From positions 57,730,529 to 57,794,528 of the forward strand of contig CM055103.1 in NCBI GenBank assembly GCA_029204225.1: a stretch of DNA of 64,000 nt. The letters are read 5' to 3'. The notes under the pieces are model-generated. The model saw nothing but the letters and a program-made list of their open reading frames with translations, did not search any database and was not told where the DNA came from. Position numbers and translations under genes: made by a program. Positions 11,262-21,149 of this stretch are shown here, one piece after another (the stretch's first letter is position 1; each line of letters starts with the position of its first letter). This DNA is from Diphasiastrum complanatum (Eukaryota > Streptophyta > Lycopodiopsida > Lycopodiales > Lycopodiaceae).

Positions 11262-12438
11262 TCAAGCGAGTATAGGGTTGTTGATGGCATATGATTGAAC
11301 TAGACGTTTATCTTTTGCACGTCCCGCTGCCAACGCCTGCAGATATTCCAAATAGTATAGTTCCCTGTACAAAGGACCTGCCGTTGCATCCACCAGCTCT
11401 GGAGCGGTTGGTGGATAATAGAACGTTACGTAGGATCGTCTTGTGCTGTCGCTGTTCACAATGGCTCTGTGGTTGGCGCTTTTGTATCTCCCATTCGTAA
11501 GTATCTACAGTTCATAAACACAGTGGTGTCAACTTGCTTATCTACACGAGTTAACTGATACAGACAGCAACTCGTGAATTCTTGATAGGGCTGACAAACT
11601 TTAAATTCTTGTCTTGACGTTAGCGAACACTACAACGAGCTTAACCTTGTGTGATAGTCTAGTTGAGCATAGAAGGAGACAAATTAAGGAAGCACAGTTT
11701 CCTTGATTTGCTAGTGTATGTGATCCTAATTATGTCATAAAGACTCAAAATTATTTACCTCGATTTGATCTGCCAGATTGACGACGAAAGCATTGGATGA
11801 TTTGGAACCAGCTCCCATGTGTTGTTTGCGGCAGCCACCTGCACTCCGTCGCCCTCTTGCATCAGAATGGTGATGCCTCCAATGTCAGAGTGTGCAGGCA
11901 GGCCGAGAGTCTTTCCTGGCTCCGGGCAGGGACGATAGCACTGGAATACTATGCTCTGCTGTGTTTCCCCCATAGCCTCTTTGAGGTACGTGGGTTTGAG
12001 CCCAAGATTCTTAGAGATGACAGACAGCAGCCGGTGAGCTAGGTCCATGAATGATGTTGTGTACTTCTCCACGGTCTCAATAAATTCAGCTGGCTGCTGT
12101 GGCCAGTAGTTGTAATGCCTTTCAGATAATGGACGAGTGTGAATCTCCACAAATTCATGCTAGAACTGCGGCTCACTGTCATTAAGGACCGTACGGCTGC
12201 CATAGCCCTCAGCTGCAAGCCATGGCTTTCCAGCATACACAAGTTTGTCGTCCTTTGGCAGATCAAAGAACTACCGACCCACTTCCTTCAGCTTATCCAT
12301 GAGCTCTACTGGCACACCGTGATTGATAATTTGGAAAAAGCCATTTTTTTCACAGGCCTCAGCGATCTGAGCCCTGACGGAGGAAGCCAGTCGTTCATCG
12401 TTTAGGCCTGACAGATCGATTGGCTTCAAAGTTGCCAT
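11262..12438 (-). pseudogene. 2-oxoglutarate/Fe(II)-dependent oxygenase (DOXC class) pseudogene
   Basis: Two exons on the minus strand: exon 1 12,438-11,759 and exon 2 11,504-11,262, with a 254-bp GT-AG intron. Conceptual length is about 307 residues, normal for plant soluble 2-ODDs. The N-terminal DIOX_N-type part contains 'ACEKNGFFQIINHGVP'. The catalytic jelly-roll has the iron motif H-S-D ('LPAHSDIGG'), the second His in 'SANHRAIVN', and the co-substrate R-x-S in 'TRRSYVTFYYPP'. The overall pattern resembles the flavanone-3-hydroxylase/DMR6-like group; the substrate cannot be told. Three lesions are visible: TAG after 'LKEVGR' (about 12,275), TAG after 'SEPQF' (about 12,160), and a 1-bp deletion near 11,790 in 'NHPNAF'. 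The second copy lies at 41,920-48,676. Confidence 0.88.
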
Positions 12439-13083
12439 GAGTAATCAATCTGTAGATGAGATAGAAATAGTTATGACGAATTATGATGAAAAGTAATGGA
12501 TGTACAGGCACAGTAGTGTTGTGCCGGTGAGTGACAAGGACTAAACGGAATTCGGTGGTGGGCATGCTCAGGGAGGTACATAAGAATGACGGAGAACGAC
12601 CATCAGGAAAGCGGAGATATGCTCTCTTTTGGACCGATATCAGAATCTTCTTAAATTCCTGTTTTGGATCAAAATCAGTAACCCAAGTCTTGCAGCCAGT
12701 CGTTCATCGTTTAGGCCTGACAGATCGGTTGGCTTCAAAGTTGCCAAGAGTAATCAATCTGTAGATGATCTAGAAATAGTTATGCCGAATTATGATGAAA
12801 AGTAATGGATGTACAGGCACTGTAGTGTTGTGCCGGTGTGTGAGAGTGTAGAAGTTGGGATGTGCGTCCTCCATGAGAAACTATTAATACTAGTGCATAA
12901 ATTTGATCTGCAGTGATGAGTGACAAGGACTAAACGGAATTCGGTGGTGGGCATGCTCAGGAAGGTACATAAGAATGAGGGAGAGCGACCATCTGGAAAG
13001 CGGAGATATGCTCTTTTTTGGACCGATATCAGAATCTTCTTAAATTCCTATTTTGGATCAAAATCAGTAACCCATGTCTTGCA
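12385..13083 (-). repeat. Tandem duplication of the oxygenase promoter and first codons
   Basis: Units 12,385-12,693 and 12,694-13,083 are direct repeats. Each holds about 17 codons of exon 1 plus upstream sequence. In the distal unit the initiator is TTG instead of ATG and the coding part ends at the junction. The proximal unit lacks about 80 bp that the distal one keeps. The right-arm copy (41,356-41,919) has a single unit. Confidence 0.8.
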
Positions 13084-13424
13084 GCCAGATATCTGGACGA
13101 CAAAAACAGAAAAATATGACAATTGAGTAACTATTTATACTAGAGAGAATGTATAGGATTGAGACTGCACGGAAGTTTTAATACACTATTGCTTTTCAAA
13201 GTGTACTGCCGGGTCAATGTCCTCTCTCGTTTTTTCTCCATTGATATTTCTTTAGAGTCTTTGCACGATTGTTTATGATAAAAAGACATAAAGTCTTTTA
13301 TTTTCGTGATGTTCTTTAGCCTTGAGACACTTTCCATGTTTGTACTCATGTAAGGTCTTATGTTGATTCTGTTTTTAGTACATCCAAAATTTGTAAGCTA
13401 AAGTTCTAAACACTAATACATGAT

Positions 13425-13607
13425 TCATCTAGAACATTCCATAAATAACCCCACCTCCCTACTTGCATGCAAGCCAAATGAGGGCTTTGTTGAGCTCATG
13501 TGGATATAGACGTTGCTCTCAATGACAATGCTGCTCAAATCTTCTATGCAAAAATAATTACTAACATTCAACCAAACACCAATCAAAGGACCATGTGGAT
13601 CAATCAA
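13425..13607 (-). pseudogene. Short conserved reading frame, unrecognised relic
   Basis: An open frame of about 60 codons without an ATG ('GVWLNVSNYFCIEDL', 'NVYIHM', 'TKPSFGLH'). The homologous stretch at 36,618-36,860 also stays open although the two differ by several insertions or deletions, all multiples of three. Just upstream another frame gives 'NFPHDEVPKELKFD' in the right copy. This may be a decayed exon of a host gene. I do not recognise the family, and an alternative is chance openness in AT-rich DNA. Confidence 0.3.
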
Positions 13608-13660
13608 ATTTTAACTCTCCTGGAACTTCATCATGTGGAAAATTTAGCCATAGATGGATA

Positions 13661-13890
13661 TCCACAAAACTAGTCAAAGAACAAACCACACATATTGCAT
13701 CGATAATTAGTCATGCATGGATATATATATTCATGAAACTCACCACAAATGAACCAAGAGATCAAGTAAATAATTTCCAATTTGAGTGAAAGGTTCCACG
13801 TAATTTGTTATAGTATCCACAAAACTAGTCAAAGGGCAAACCGCATACGTTGCATCGCTAACTGATCATGCATGGATATACATTCATGAA
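13661..13890 (+). repeat. Direct repeat pair, about 75 bp each
   Basis: CCACAAAACTAGTCAAAG begins both copies (about 13,661 and 13,816), and both continue to CATGCATGGATATA. The same pair is kept inverted at about 36,330-36,560. The surroundings 13,084-14,479 are otherwise non-coding. Confidence 0.75.
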
Positions 13891-14477
13891 CGTAGCTAGA
13901 AAGTAAGCAACTAACTAAATCCATTGTTAGTTTGCTAAACGAACAATGCTAATCTTCAAGTATGTCAACCCTTTATCGATCTTTTTGTTGATCATTACCA
14001 AGATATCAAACCTTTATATTAGGGCTTCACTTTTCTTTATTATAGACAAGTACTTTATGAATATTATATTCAATATAGTCTAGGCTCATTCTCTACAATC
14101 CCCTAACTGTGGAGTTGCTATGTTCAGTTCTAAGACTTGTATGTGTGTATAAATCAAAATGTGCAAACATTTCCATGCTAAGTCTTGTGATTCAATAACT
14201 TATATGCAATTTATTGAATGCAAGCCAAAAAAAAATGAAACAAAATACACCAGACTCCATACTCATGTTTTGCTTAAAATTGTCCTTCGTTTCTTTTTCA
14301 AGTTTTTATTTTTTGCCAAATAGACTTTTTTTGCCCTGATTCATGTTTTTTTCCAATCAATCAATCTCTCAATAAATCCTCTCAAATCCATGCCACCCAT
14401 TAATAATTCCACATGAATCAACCACCCAATTGTCTCTCCAAATCAATCTTTCTATTTTTCTCCCAATGAACCAATGA

Positions 14478-14479
<2 letters not shown>

Positions 14480-14563
<84 letters not shown>
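14480..14563 (+). repeat. (CT)n microsatellite, 84 bp, at a duplication boundary
   Basis: Homology between 11,930-14,480 and its inverted copy ends at this tract. The sister tract (35,573-35,727) has unrelated sequence on its far side and an added poly-G run. Confidence 0.95.
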
Positions 14564-14566
<3 letters not shown>

Positions 14567-15717
14567 ACTTGCATCCATGCTAGAGTGTCGGGGGACAGTT
14601 GCGAATCAGAAGGGTTGAATGTGAGAGGAGCAACAGTGGTGGCAGGAGTAATGGAGGATGCAATGGTGATGGATGGAGCATCGAACACTGGAAGAGAAGT
14701 AGGAGTGGTATCAACAGAAGAAACGGGGATGGAGACAGAAACAGATGTGGATGGAATAGGAAGAGAGGTAGCGACAACAGAAATTGGAGTGGGGGGTTGC
14801 ACGGAAGACGAAGTGGCGGTGGTTGATGGAGTAGTTAGTGCGGCAGTGGAGACACGTCGTCGGGTAACCGGTGGAGATGTGGATGTAGAGGCAGCGCCAT
14901 GCATTCGTTTGTTGGCCATTGTGTTAATGACTGCAGGTTGGGATGAGGTAGATGCTTGAGATGGTGGGTAAAGGTTAGTATGTGGCACAAGGGTAGACAG
15001 GAGGGCTGAGCGTTGAAAACTGCGCACTTTCACCTCGTGAAGTGCACAGGCAAAGTTACACAGCAGGGGGCCTGCTGCGATTTGCTCACAGTTGTTGGGT
15101 TTGATGGAGTTTGTTAGTTCTCGAATAAGGAAGCTATGCCAGTCGTATGGCACAATGGAGGGGTTAGGGAATTCCAGAAAGGATTCCACTATCTGACTCA
15201 GCAGCGTAGACTGGATTCTGTCCTTGCAAAATGTTGAAATAACCAGAAAATTATTCATCAGATGCGTAGCTACCTGAATGACGGGTTTCGTGATAGCTTC
15301 TATCAGGGAACCATTGTTAGTCTGGATGGAAATTTCTGGTGTAGTTTGGGTGACGAATGGTTTGATCAGAGCTTTGGCGTGGCGATGGGAGATGGGTGGA
15401 CGATCACCAGACATAATGCCAACAGTGATCATCGAGTCGGCGTTAATCCTAACCTTGTACGTGGTACCTTGGTACAAGAAGTGGAAACGAGCCTTGTCCT
15501 CATCCCAGGTGGCGTAAGTGTGAAGGACGAGGCCCATGTTAATCTCAAAATGGAAGAGCGCCGAGTAAAAACCCATTGCTTCAAGGAGGGGCCCGGTTGT
15601 CTACAGCCATGGTTGGATCAAAGTGTCAAAGGGTAGAGGCCAAATCTGCGTGGCCTCGGGGATGTCACGCTAGATCACCTGTTTGGCGCCAGAGTCTTCA
15701 GAGGATGAGGAGGCCAT
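14564..15717 (-). pseudogene. Unrecognised protein gene remnant ending in the (CT)n tract
   Basis: A frame starting at ATG 15,717 ('MASSSSEDSGAK') with two in-frame TAGs near 15,672 and 15,606. It then stays open for about 335 codons down to the microsatellite, which adds an artificial Arg-Glu tail. Visible parts: a globular N-terminal region ('GFYSALFHFEINMGLVLHTY', 'HFLYQGTTYKVRIN'), a middle region with 'CNFACALHEVKVRSF', then a long Ser/Thr/Pro-rich low-complexity linker. The body plan is like the first ORF of some plant retroelements (gag-like) or 'putative plant transposon protein' families, but no diagnostic motif is seen. It has a TATA box upstream. The sister arm lacks it. Function unknown. 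Confidence 0.5.
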
Positions 15718-15967
15718 GTTAGCAATTATGATTAGTGGTCGAAAAAGTCAGAAAAGTAGAAAAATGGTGGAAAATGGAAGGAAACAGTAGAAAACTGAGA
15801 ATAATAAGTGTTGGATGAAATGATTGTAGTTCAGAGCGTAGATCGGTGTTTGATATGAGCAGATGACAGCTAGTAGGAAGTTTGGTTAAAAACAGAAAAC
15901 TTGGTATTTTCAGTGGAAATTTCGGCAGAGCTTCGCTAACAAAGGTGACAAATGACTCGAATTCAGC

Positions 15968-15979
15968 CCTTATATAGCG
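15968..15979 (-). promoter_or_regulatory. TATA box upstream of the unrecognised ORF
   Basis: On the minus strand the sequence reads CTATATAAGGGC, about 250 bp upstream of the ATG at 15,717. A leader rich in short A/T runs follows. Confidence 0.5.
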
Positions 15980-16019
15980 GAATTTAGAGTGCATATTAGG
16001 TGAAATTCACTTTCCCTTG

Positions 16020-16470
16020 CTCAGTTCCACCCAAATTTTGGCAGGCACCTTCTTCGCAAAATTCTAAGACCTCAGAAAAGTCTACAAGAGTTCAGAAGGT
16101 GATTTGACTGCTATGCGAAGGTTCTGCGAGGGTTCAGGCTGTCTGCGAGGGTTCAACTCTCGCAGGAAGTGATTTCTCGCACAACTTGTTCTTGTGATTG
16201 GATTTTCAAGATCAGACCATGTAGGCTGGCTAATTTCACTGCTCTAATTCCATTTGAGCACCTTGCGAGAGTTGATAAGTTGATCTTGATGCTCTGCAAG
16301 GGTTCTGAAAATTCTGCTTCTAGAAACTCTCACATACTAGGACCTTCGTGGTCGTAAGGCTAGATGGTCGGAACTCATTCAGGAGTTCATGTTCGACATT
16401 AGATATCGTAAATGTACGTAAAAAATGATGATTCCTCCATCAGGAACTCTCGCAAAGATTTTCATGGATG
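16020..16470. repeat. Dispersed short repeats of a CTGCGAGGGTTC-type motif
   Basis: The 10-12-bp motif occurs, in both orientations and with 0-3 changes, at least seven times (for example about 16,128, 16,142, 16,155, 16,263, 16,297 and 16,445). The surrounding 15,980-16,688 is non-coding and may be an LTR or promoter of the element to its left. The role is unknown. Confidence 0.5.
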
Positions 16471-16689
16471 CATCTAGGTCAGATCTGGTGATTGTCCAAT
16501 TTTCAAGAGCTATATCCTAGGGGATCTCAAAAAATCATGAAAAAAGTGCTCCTTCAGAGTGTTTTTTAACGAGATCTCGAGATTTTCTGATTTTTAACTT
16601 TTGTAAACTGGTAATCAACTTCATCCAGGCTTGATTTGACTGTTGGTAGTGCTCTAGAAGTTTTGATGGATTCTTGGTAGTAGATCCCT

Positions 16690-17300
16690 CAGCCAATTTG
16701 ATAATATGCTTCTTTTTTTACCCTATTAGGATCTGGATCCTCCTTGGATTCTGATGGATTTTCTCGATCCTGCCAGATTTGGCTGAATCTTGATGGATCT
16801 AGCTTGATTTGGCTTGATCTCCTTAGATCTAGCAGTAATGGCTGAGCAGATAAGCTTTTTGTAACGTGCCACCCCCAATCTGGCACACATGGCACTTTTT
16901 CAAGTATTCCTCCGTGTCTTTATGAATCATTGGCCACCAACACCCTGATTGCGAGATCTTGTGATTTGTAATGTCAAATGCAAAATGACCTCCACCCATG
17001 CCTTCATGCGAAAGCGAAATGATCTGGGTGGTCTCATGAGGAAGAATACACTGCCGAAGAATTCCGTCTGACCTCTTCGGTACAACTTGCCGGCAATCAG
17101 CTGATAAGGTCTAGCTTTCAAGATCATTTTCTGTTGTTCCACCTTTGGTAGTGATTTGTCTGGTTGGCCCCGCATTAGATATTCAACAATGTCAGCAGCC
17201 CATTCTGGTACTGTATCCACGTAAAATAAGGCAACATCTGCCAGCTCATCGTCGGGTTGGGTTGCAATCTCCTTTCCCTTGATTTGTGACACATGATCAA
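16690..17300 (-). pseudogene. Ty3/gypsy integrase fragment, left copy
   Basis: The minus strand starts with the pre-integrase RNase H/integrase linker ('TQPDDELADVALFYVD', 'VPEWAADIVEYLMRGQP'), then 'YQLIAGKLYRRG'. A 2-bp change of frame follows, then the first half of the HHCC zinc region ('IHKDTEEYLKKC'). A deletion then joins it to sequence near the gypsy 3' end; shared CCA at the junction is the only homology. The catalytic core present in the right copy (58,118-59,430) is absent. The boundary with copia sequence near 17,300 is identical in both arms, so the nesting predates the duplication. Confidence 0.8.
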
Positions 17301-17873
17301 CAAGACAAAGCAGACCTCCAGACCGCTACTCTGACAATCTTCAATGGAGCAAGGACACACAATTCGAGTACTACAGCTTCATAGAAGAGCCAACAACATA
17401 CCAAGAAGCTATCCAAAGTCCAGAGGGAGAATTCTGAAAGCAGGCAATGTCAGAGGAGGCAAAACGAGGCATGGACATTAGAGCCACTACCAAAAAACAA
17501 AAAAGTAGTCGACTACAAATGGGTGTACAAGAAAAAGCTGAAATCAGATGGCACCATTAGGGCCCTTTTTGAACTCAAAAAGGGCTTCTTCCTTGCCTAA
17601 ACATGTTTAATAATCTGGATTAATTAACTTGCTAATAGTCCTATGTGGCAGTTCACCTTGGGTTTAGCTTGTGTTAAAACCTAGTCACATAGGTTGCACT
17701 TGAACCTAGTATATTGAATAAAGAAATTCAATGCTTGTAAAAATATTGATTTATTTTTGAATTTGTGGGGGGTTTGAAATTTTTTTTGCACTTCATCGGT
17801 CTTCTTTTGAGCTATATTTTTGGTATGAAATACATTGAAAATTTTTGTTCTTCATTTGGAAGTTTAAAGAAAA

Positions 17874-17883
17874 GGGGGGGGGG
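17874..17883 (+). repeat. G10 run in the left inner arm
   Basis: Ten consecutive G. It pairs with the C-rich run 18,288-18,315 in the opposite arm. Confidence 0.9.
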
Positions 17884-17950
17884 TTTACAAGTTAACACAT
17901 TATAAAACAAAATGTTTGAAAATGAAAGGGGGAGGGGGTACACCCTCCCC

Positions 17951-18234
17951 CCACCCCGCTCCCCTGCATGGCCCTGACCCGCCCCTTCCTCACCACGCGC
18001 CTTTCTCTCAAGGCACAACCCGGGCCGCTGGCCTAGTTCGTCGCCCAACCACCCATAAAGGTACAGCAGGTGGTGGTCTGGGTAGTTGGGAGCTACGCAG
18101 GGAGCGTGGGCTGCTGTGGGTGGTGGGCGGCGAACTGGGCCAGCGGATGAAGGTGTGGAGCAACAGCAGGGTGGCCGTGCAGGTGAGCGGGGTGAGGGCC
18201 GTGCCGGGGAGCGCGGTGAAGGGGTGGGGAGGGT
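17951..18234. other. GC-rich, CpG-rich core of the TIR element
   Basis: About 280 bp whose base composition contrasts sharply with the AT-rich surroundings. Both strands are open across it (Pro/Arg/Gly-rich), but the two frames mirror each other. This suggests low-complexity GC-rich sequence rather than a real protein. Capture of a foreign or host GC-rich fragment is possible. No domain recognised. Confidence 0.55.
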
Positions 18235-18287
18235 GTACCCCCTCCCCATTTCATTTTCAATTTTATTTTTTACTACAAGGTGTTAAA

Positions 18288-18315
18288 CCCCCCCCCCCCC
18301 CCCCCCCCCCCCCCC
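18288..18315 (+). repeat. C28 homopolymer
   Basis: 28 consecutive C, then A and CCCC. On the minus strand this is a G-rich, potential G-quadruplex tract at the end of the inner inverted repeat. Confidence 0.9.
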
Positions 18316-19590
18316 ACCCCACTTAAACTTTTAAATGAAGAATAAAAAAATTTGCAACGTACTTTATACCAAAATAAAGCTCAAAGGAAGACCAATGAAA
18401 TGCAAAAATTTTAGCCCTTCACAAATTCAAAATTTGAATTTGGGCCTTGCTTATGAGTGTGACATTATCATTAATAAGGGGCTAGGGGAGTATAGTTAGA
18501 GTGTGGTTAGTGGTGAGTTAGATTTTGGAGATCTCATCTAGTCCATTGAATGTGCCATGTCATATGGACCATTCCATCTCAATTGTCACTCTTTTATTGG
18601 TACACATGTCGTCATTAACACTAATTATAATTACTGAAGAGGCCCTTTTTTAGTCCAAAAAGGGCCCTAATGTATTGGCCGCTACAAGGCAAGGCTTGTC
18701 GCAAAGGGCTACACGCAGAGATGTGGTGTTGACTATTTTGACACATATTCGCCCATGGTCAAGATGACAAGCATAAGGCTACTCCTTGCATATGCCACAC
18801 AGTACAATCTGGAAATTCACCAAATTGATGCGAAAACAACCTTTCTCCATGGAGATCTAGAGGAGGAAATCTTCATGAAGCAACCTGAAGGCTATGAAGA
18901 CCCCTACAACAGACAATATGTCTGTCGATTGCAGAGATGCATCTACGGTCTAAAACAGGCATCACGAGCCTGGTACAAAAAGCTTGATGGTCTTCTGAAG
19001 TCTCTAGATTTCAATCCTACTCAACCAGACTGTAATGTCTACATCAAAAGATTAGGAAAGGATTTTGTAATACTGATCATTTTCGTGGATGATTCATTGA
19101 TGATAGAAAATTTATTGATGATAATTAAAGACACAAAGAGTCAGATTTCTGAAAGCTACGAAATCACAGATCTTGGAGAAGCAACAAAATGCCTAGGGCT
19201 GGATCATAAGAGATCAAACAAATGGCGAAATGTACTTGAGTCAGTCATAATACGCTAAAAAACTGTTGAAGCAGTACCACATGACGGACTGCAAAGAGAA
19301 AGCCACACCAATGATAACTGGAGCCAAGCTCACGAAACAAGATTGCCCAAAAATAGAAGAGAAAGAATAGAAGATGGCAGGTATACCCTACTTGAACTTA
19401 ATCGGGAGTTTGATGTACTTGACAATTTGTACCAGGCCGGATCTGGCCTTCTCAGTTTATGCATTGAGCCAATTTTGTTCCAATCCTAGTCTAACACATT
19501 GGCAAATGGCCAAACGAATCCTACAGTATCTGAAGGGTACCTAGAATATGGGATTAATTGGCAGCTCAACGGGCTTCTCCGCCAGCTGAA

Positions 19591-20102
19591 ATGAATAGCA
19601 ATGACAGAGACTAACTAACTAGTTGATTAGCATTAACTAGTCTTGTGATTCTACGTTTAGCTATTTTGTAAAACTCCACACAGTGGAGGTATAAATGATC
19701 CTCTCTGGATCATAACAAAAAGAGAGTGGATACAAAGATCTGTAAGAGACAGAGAGAGATGTAGCAAATAGAGTAAGAAAGCAAAAATACCATAGTTGTG
19801 CATGAAAGTCTTCCAATGAGCTAAACACAGCGTAAGAGCAGAGTGTCAATCCGCCAACGAGCGAGATACTGACGATCTCGCTCCAAAATCAAACTGATAA
19901 TATAGTCGCTCTATTTTCGTGTATCTCTTTGTCTTGTGTTGTGTGTCTTGATTGCTAGAGTAGAATGTGTGTCTTGATTGCTAGAGTAGAATGTGTTCTG
20001 TGATGCGTAGTCGCGTGTCTGGGACCTGTAAGACCTGTAGAAAATTGTTTGCGAATCAGAAGAGAGAGAAGATGAACATGAAACAACCTCTCGTTTCGGC
20101 GA
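19591..20102 (+). mobile_element. Copia 3' non-coding/LTR-type sequence with TATA box and 26-bp tandem repeat
   Basis: Non-coding sequence after the RT relic. A TATAAATG box lies at 19,690-19,697. A 26-bp unit (GTGTGTCTTGATTGCTAGAG...) is repeated twice near 19,940-19,992. It is conserved inverted at about 56,400-56,930, including the two-unit repeat. LTR ends are not identified with certainty. Confidence 0.5.
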
Positions 20103-20275
20103 CACCGAGATGAATCCTCACTTCTTGCTTATCCTTGCCTTTGGCATGGAGCTTCATCTACGAAGTAGAAAGGCTCTCAGAATCTGCAAATTCTTGCATG
20201 CCAACAACAAAAAAGCCTACTGTAGCAAGAAGTCGATCCTCTTCGTCATTATTCTATCCTCCATCCACAAGAGTA

Positions 20276-20466
<191 letters not shown>

Positions 20467-20847
20467 GATCCATCGCTAACTCTCTCTCGCTAGAAGTAAG
20501 TTTGGCCACCCACATGGGCGGCCAGAGAATAGGGGGATAATTTTTTCAAACAAAATGAGTTTCCGAGCAACTCACGTTGTCCGGAAATCCAATTTGTTTT
20601 GAAGAAACTTGTTGTACACTTTTGTACGATTGTTAAACTCTTTTATGGCAACATCTCGAGCTAAATGACACCGTATGGTATACCGAGATGAATCCTCACT
20701 TATCTTTGCATTTGGCATGGAGCTTCATCTACGAAGTAGAAAGGCTCTCAGAGTCTACAAATTCTTGCACGCCAACAACAAAAGCCTGCTGTAGCAGGAA
20801 GTCGATTCTCTTTGTCATTATTCTATCCTCTGTCCACAAGAGTAGAC

Positions 20848-21000
<153 letters not shown>

Positions 21001-21149
21001 ATCCATCACTAATTCTCTCTCACTAGCAGTAAGTTTGCCCACCCGCACAGGAGGCCAGAGAATAGGGTGAAAAACTTTTCAAACAAAAAGTGTTTTCGGG
21101 TAGCCCACGCTTCCCAGAAACCCAATTTATTTTAGTATATATAGACGAA

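Larger units (their letters stand above)
17555..18672 (+). mobile_element. 1,118-bp TIR element (CATTAGGG family) with hairpin ends
   Basis: Terminal inverted repeats of about 37 bp start CATTAGGGCCCTTTTT, and each folds into its own hairpin (GGGCCCTTTTT against AAAAAGGGC). The flanks are GATGGCAC and TATTGGC. The right arm has GATGGCACTATTGGC with nothing between, so the insertion shows no obvious target-site duplication. Inside lies a second inverted repeat of about 200 bp (17,755-17,950 against 18,235-18,440) with a GC-rich core. No transposase is encoded, so it would be non-autonomous. The superfamily cannot be assigned: termini and lack of TSD do not fit hAT, Mutator, CACTA or Tc1, and Helitron ends are not seen. 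Confidence 0.8.
17301..19590 (+). pseudogene. Copia RT region, interrupted by a TIR element
   Basis: Copia pol from the region before RT ('[20 protein letters not shown]', then an in-frame TGA) through the RT entry ('[20 protein letters not shown]'), 'IHQIDAKTTFLHGDLEEE' (first RT Asp), 'IYGLKQASRAWYKK', and the active-site box with Phe in place of Tyr ('IIFVDDSLM'). A frameshift near 19,200, 'TICTRPDLAFSVYALSQF' and a stop in 'QYLKGT' follow. RNase H is missing. The reading frame is split at 17,555-18,672. The right arm (56,940-58,085, minus) has the uninterrupted version. Confidence 0.85.

Noticed and set aside
17812-18326. Pro/Arg/Gly-rich frames in the GC-rich core
   Set aside because: Overlapping mirror frames in GC-rich low-complexity sequence that run into poly-C. 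No support for a protein.
17555-18672. Helitron
   Set aside because: Helitrons lack terminal inverted repeats, begin TC, end CTRR and insert between A and T. None of this fits here.
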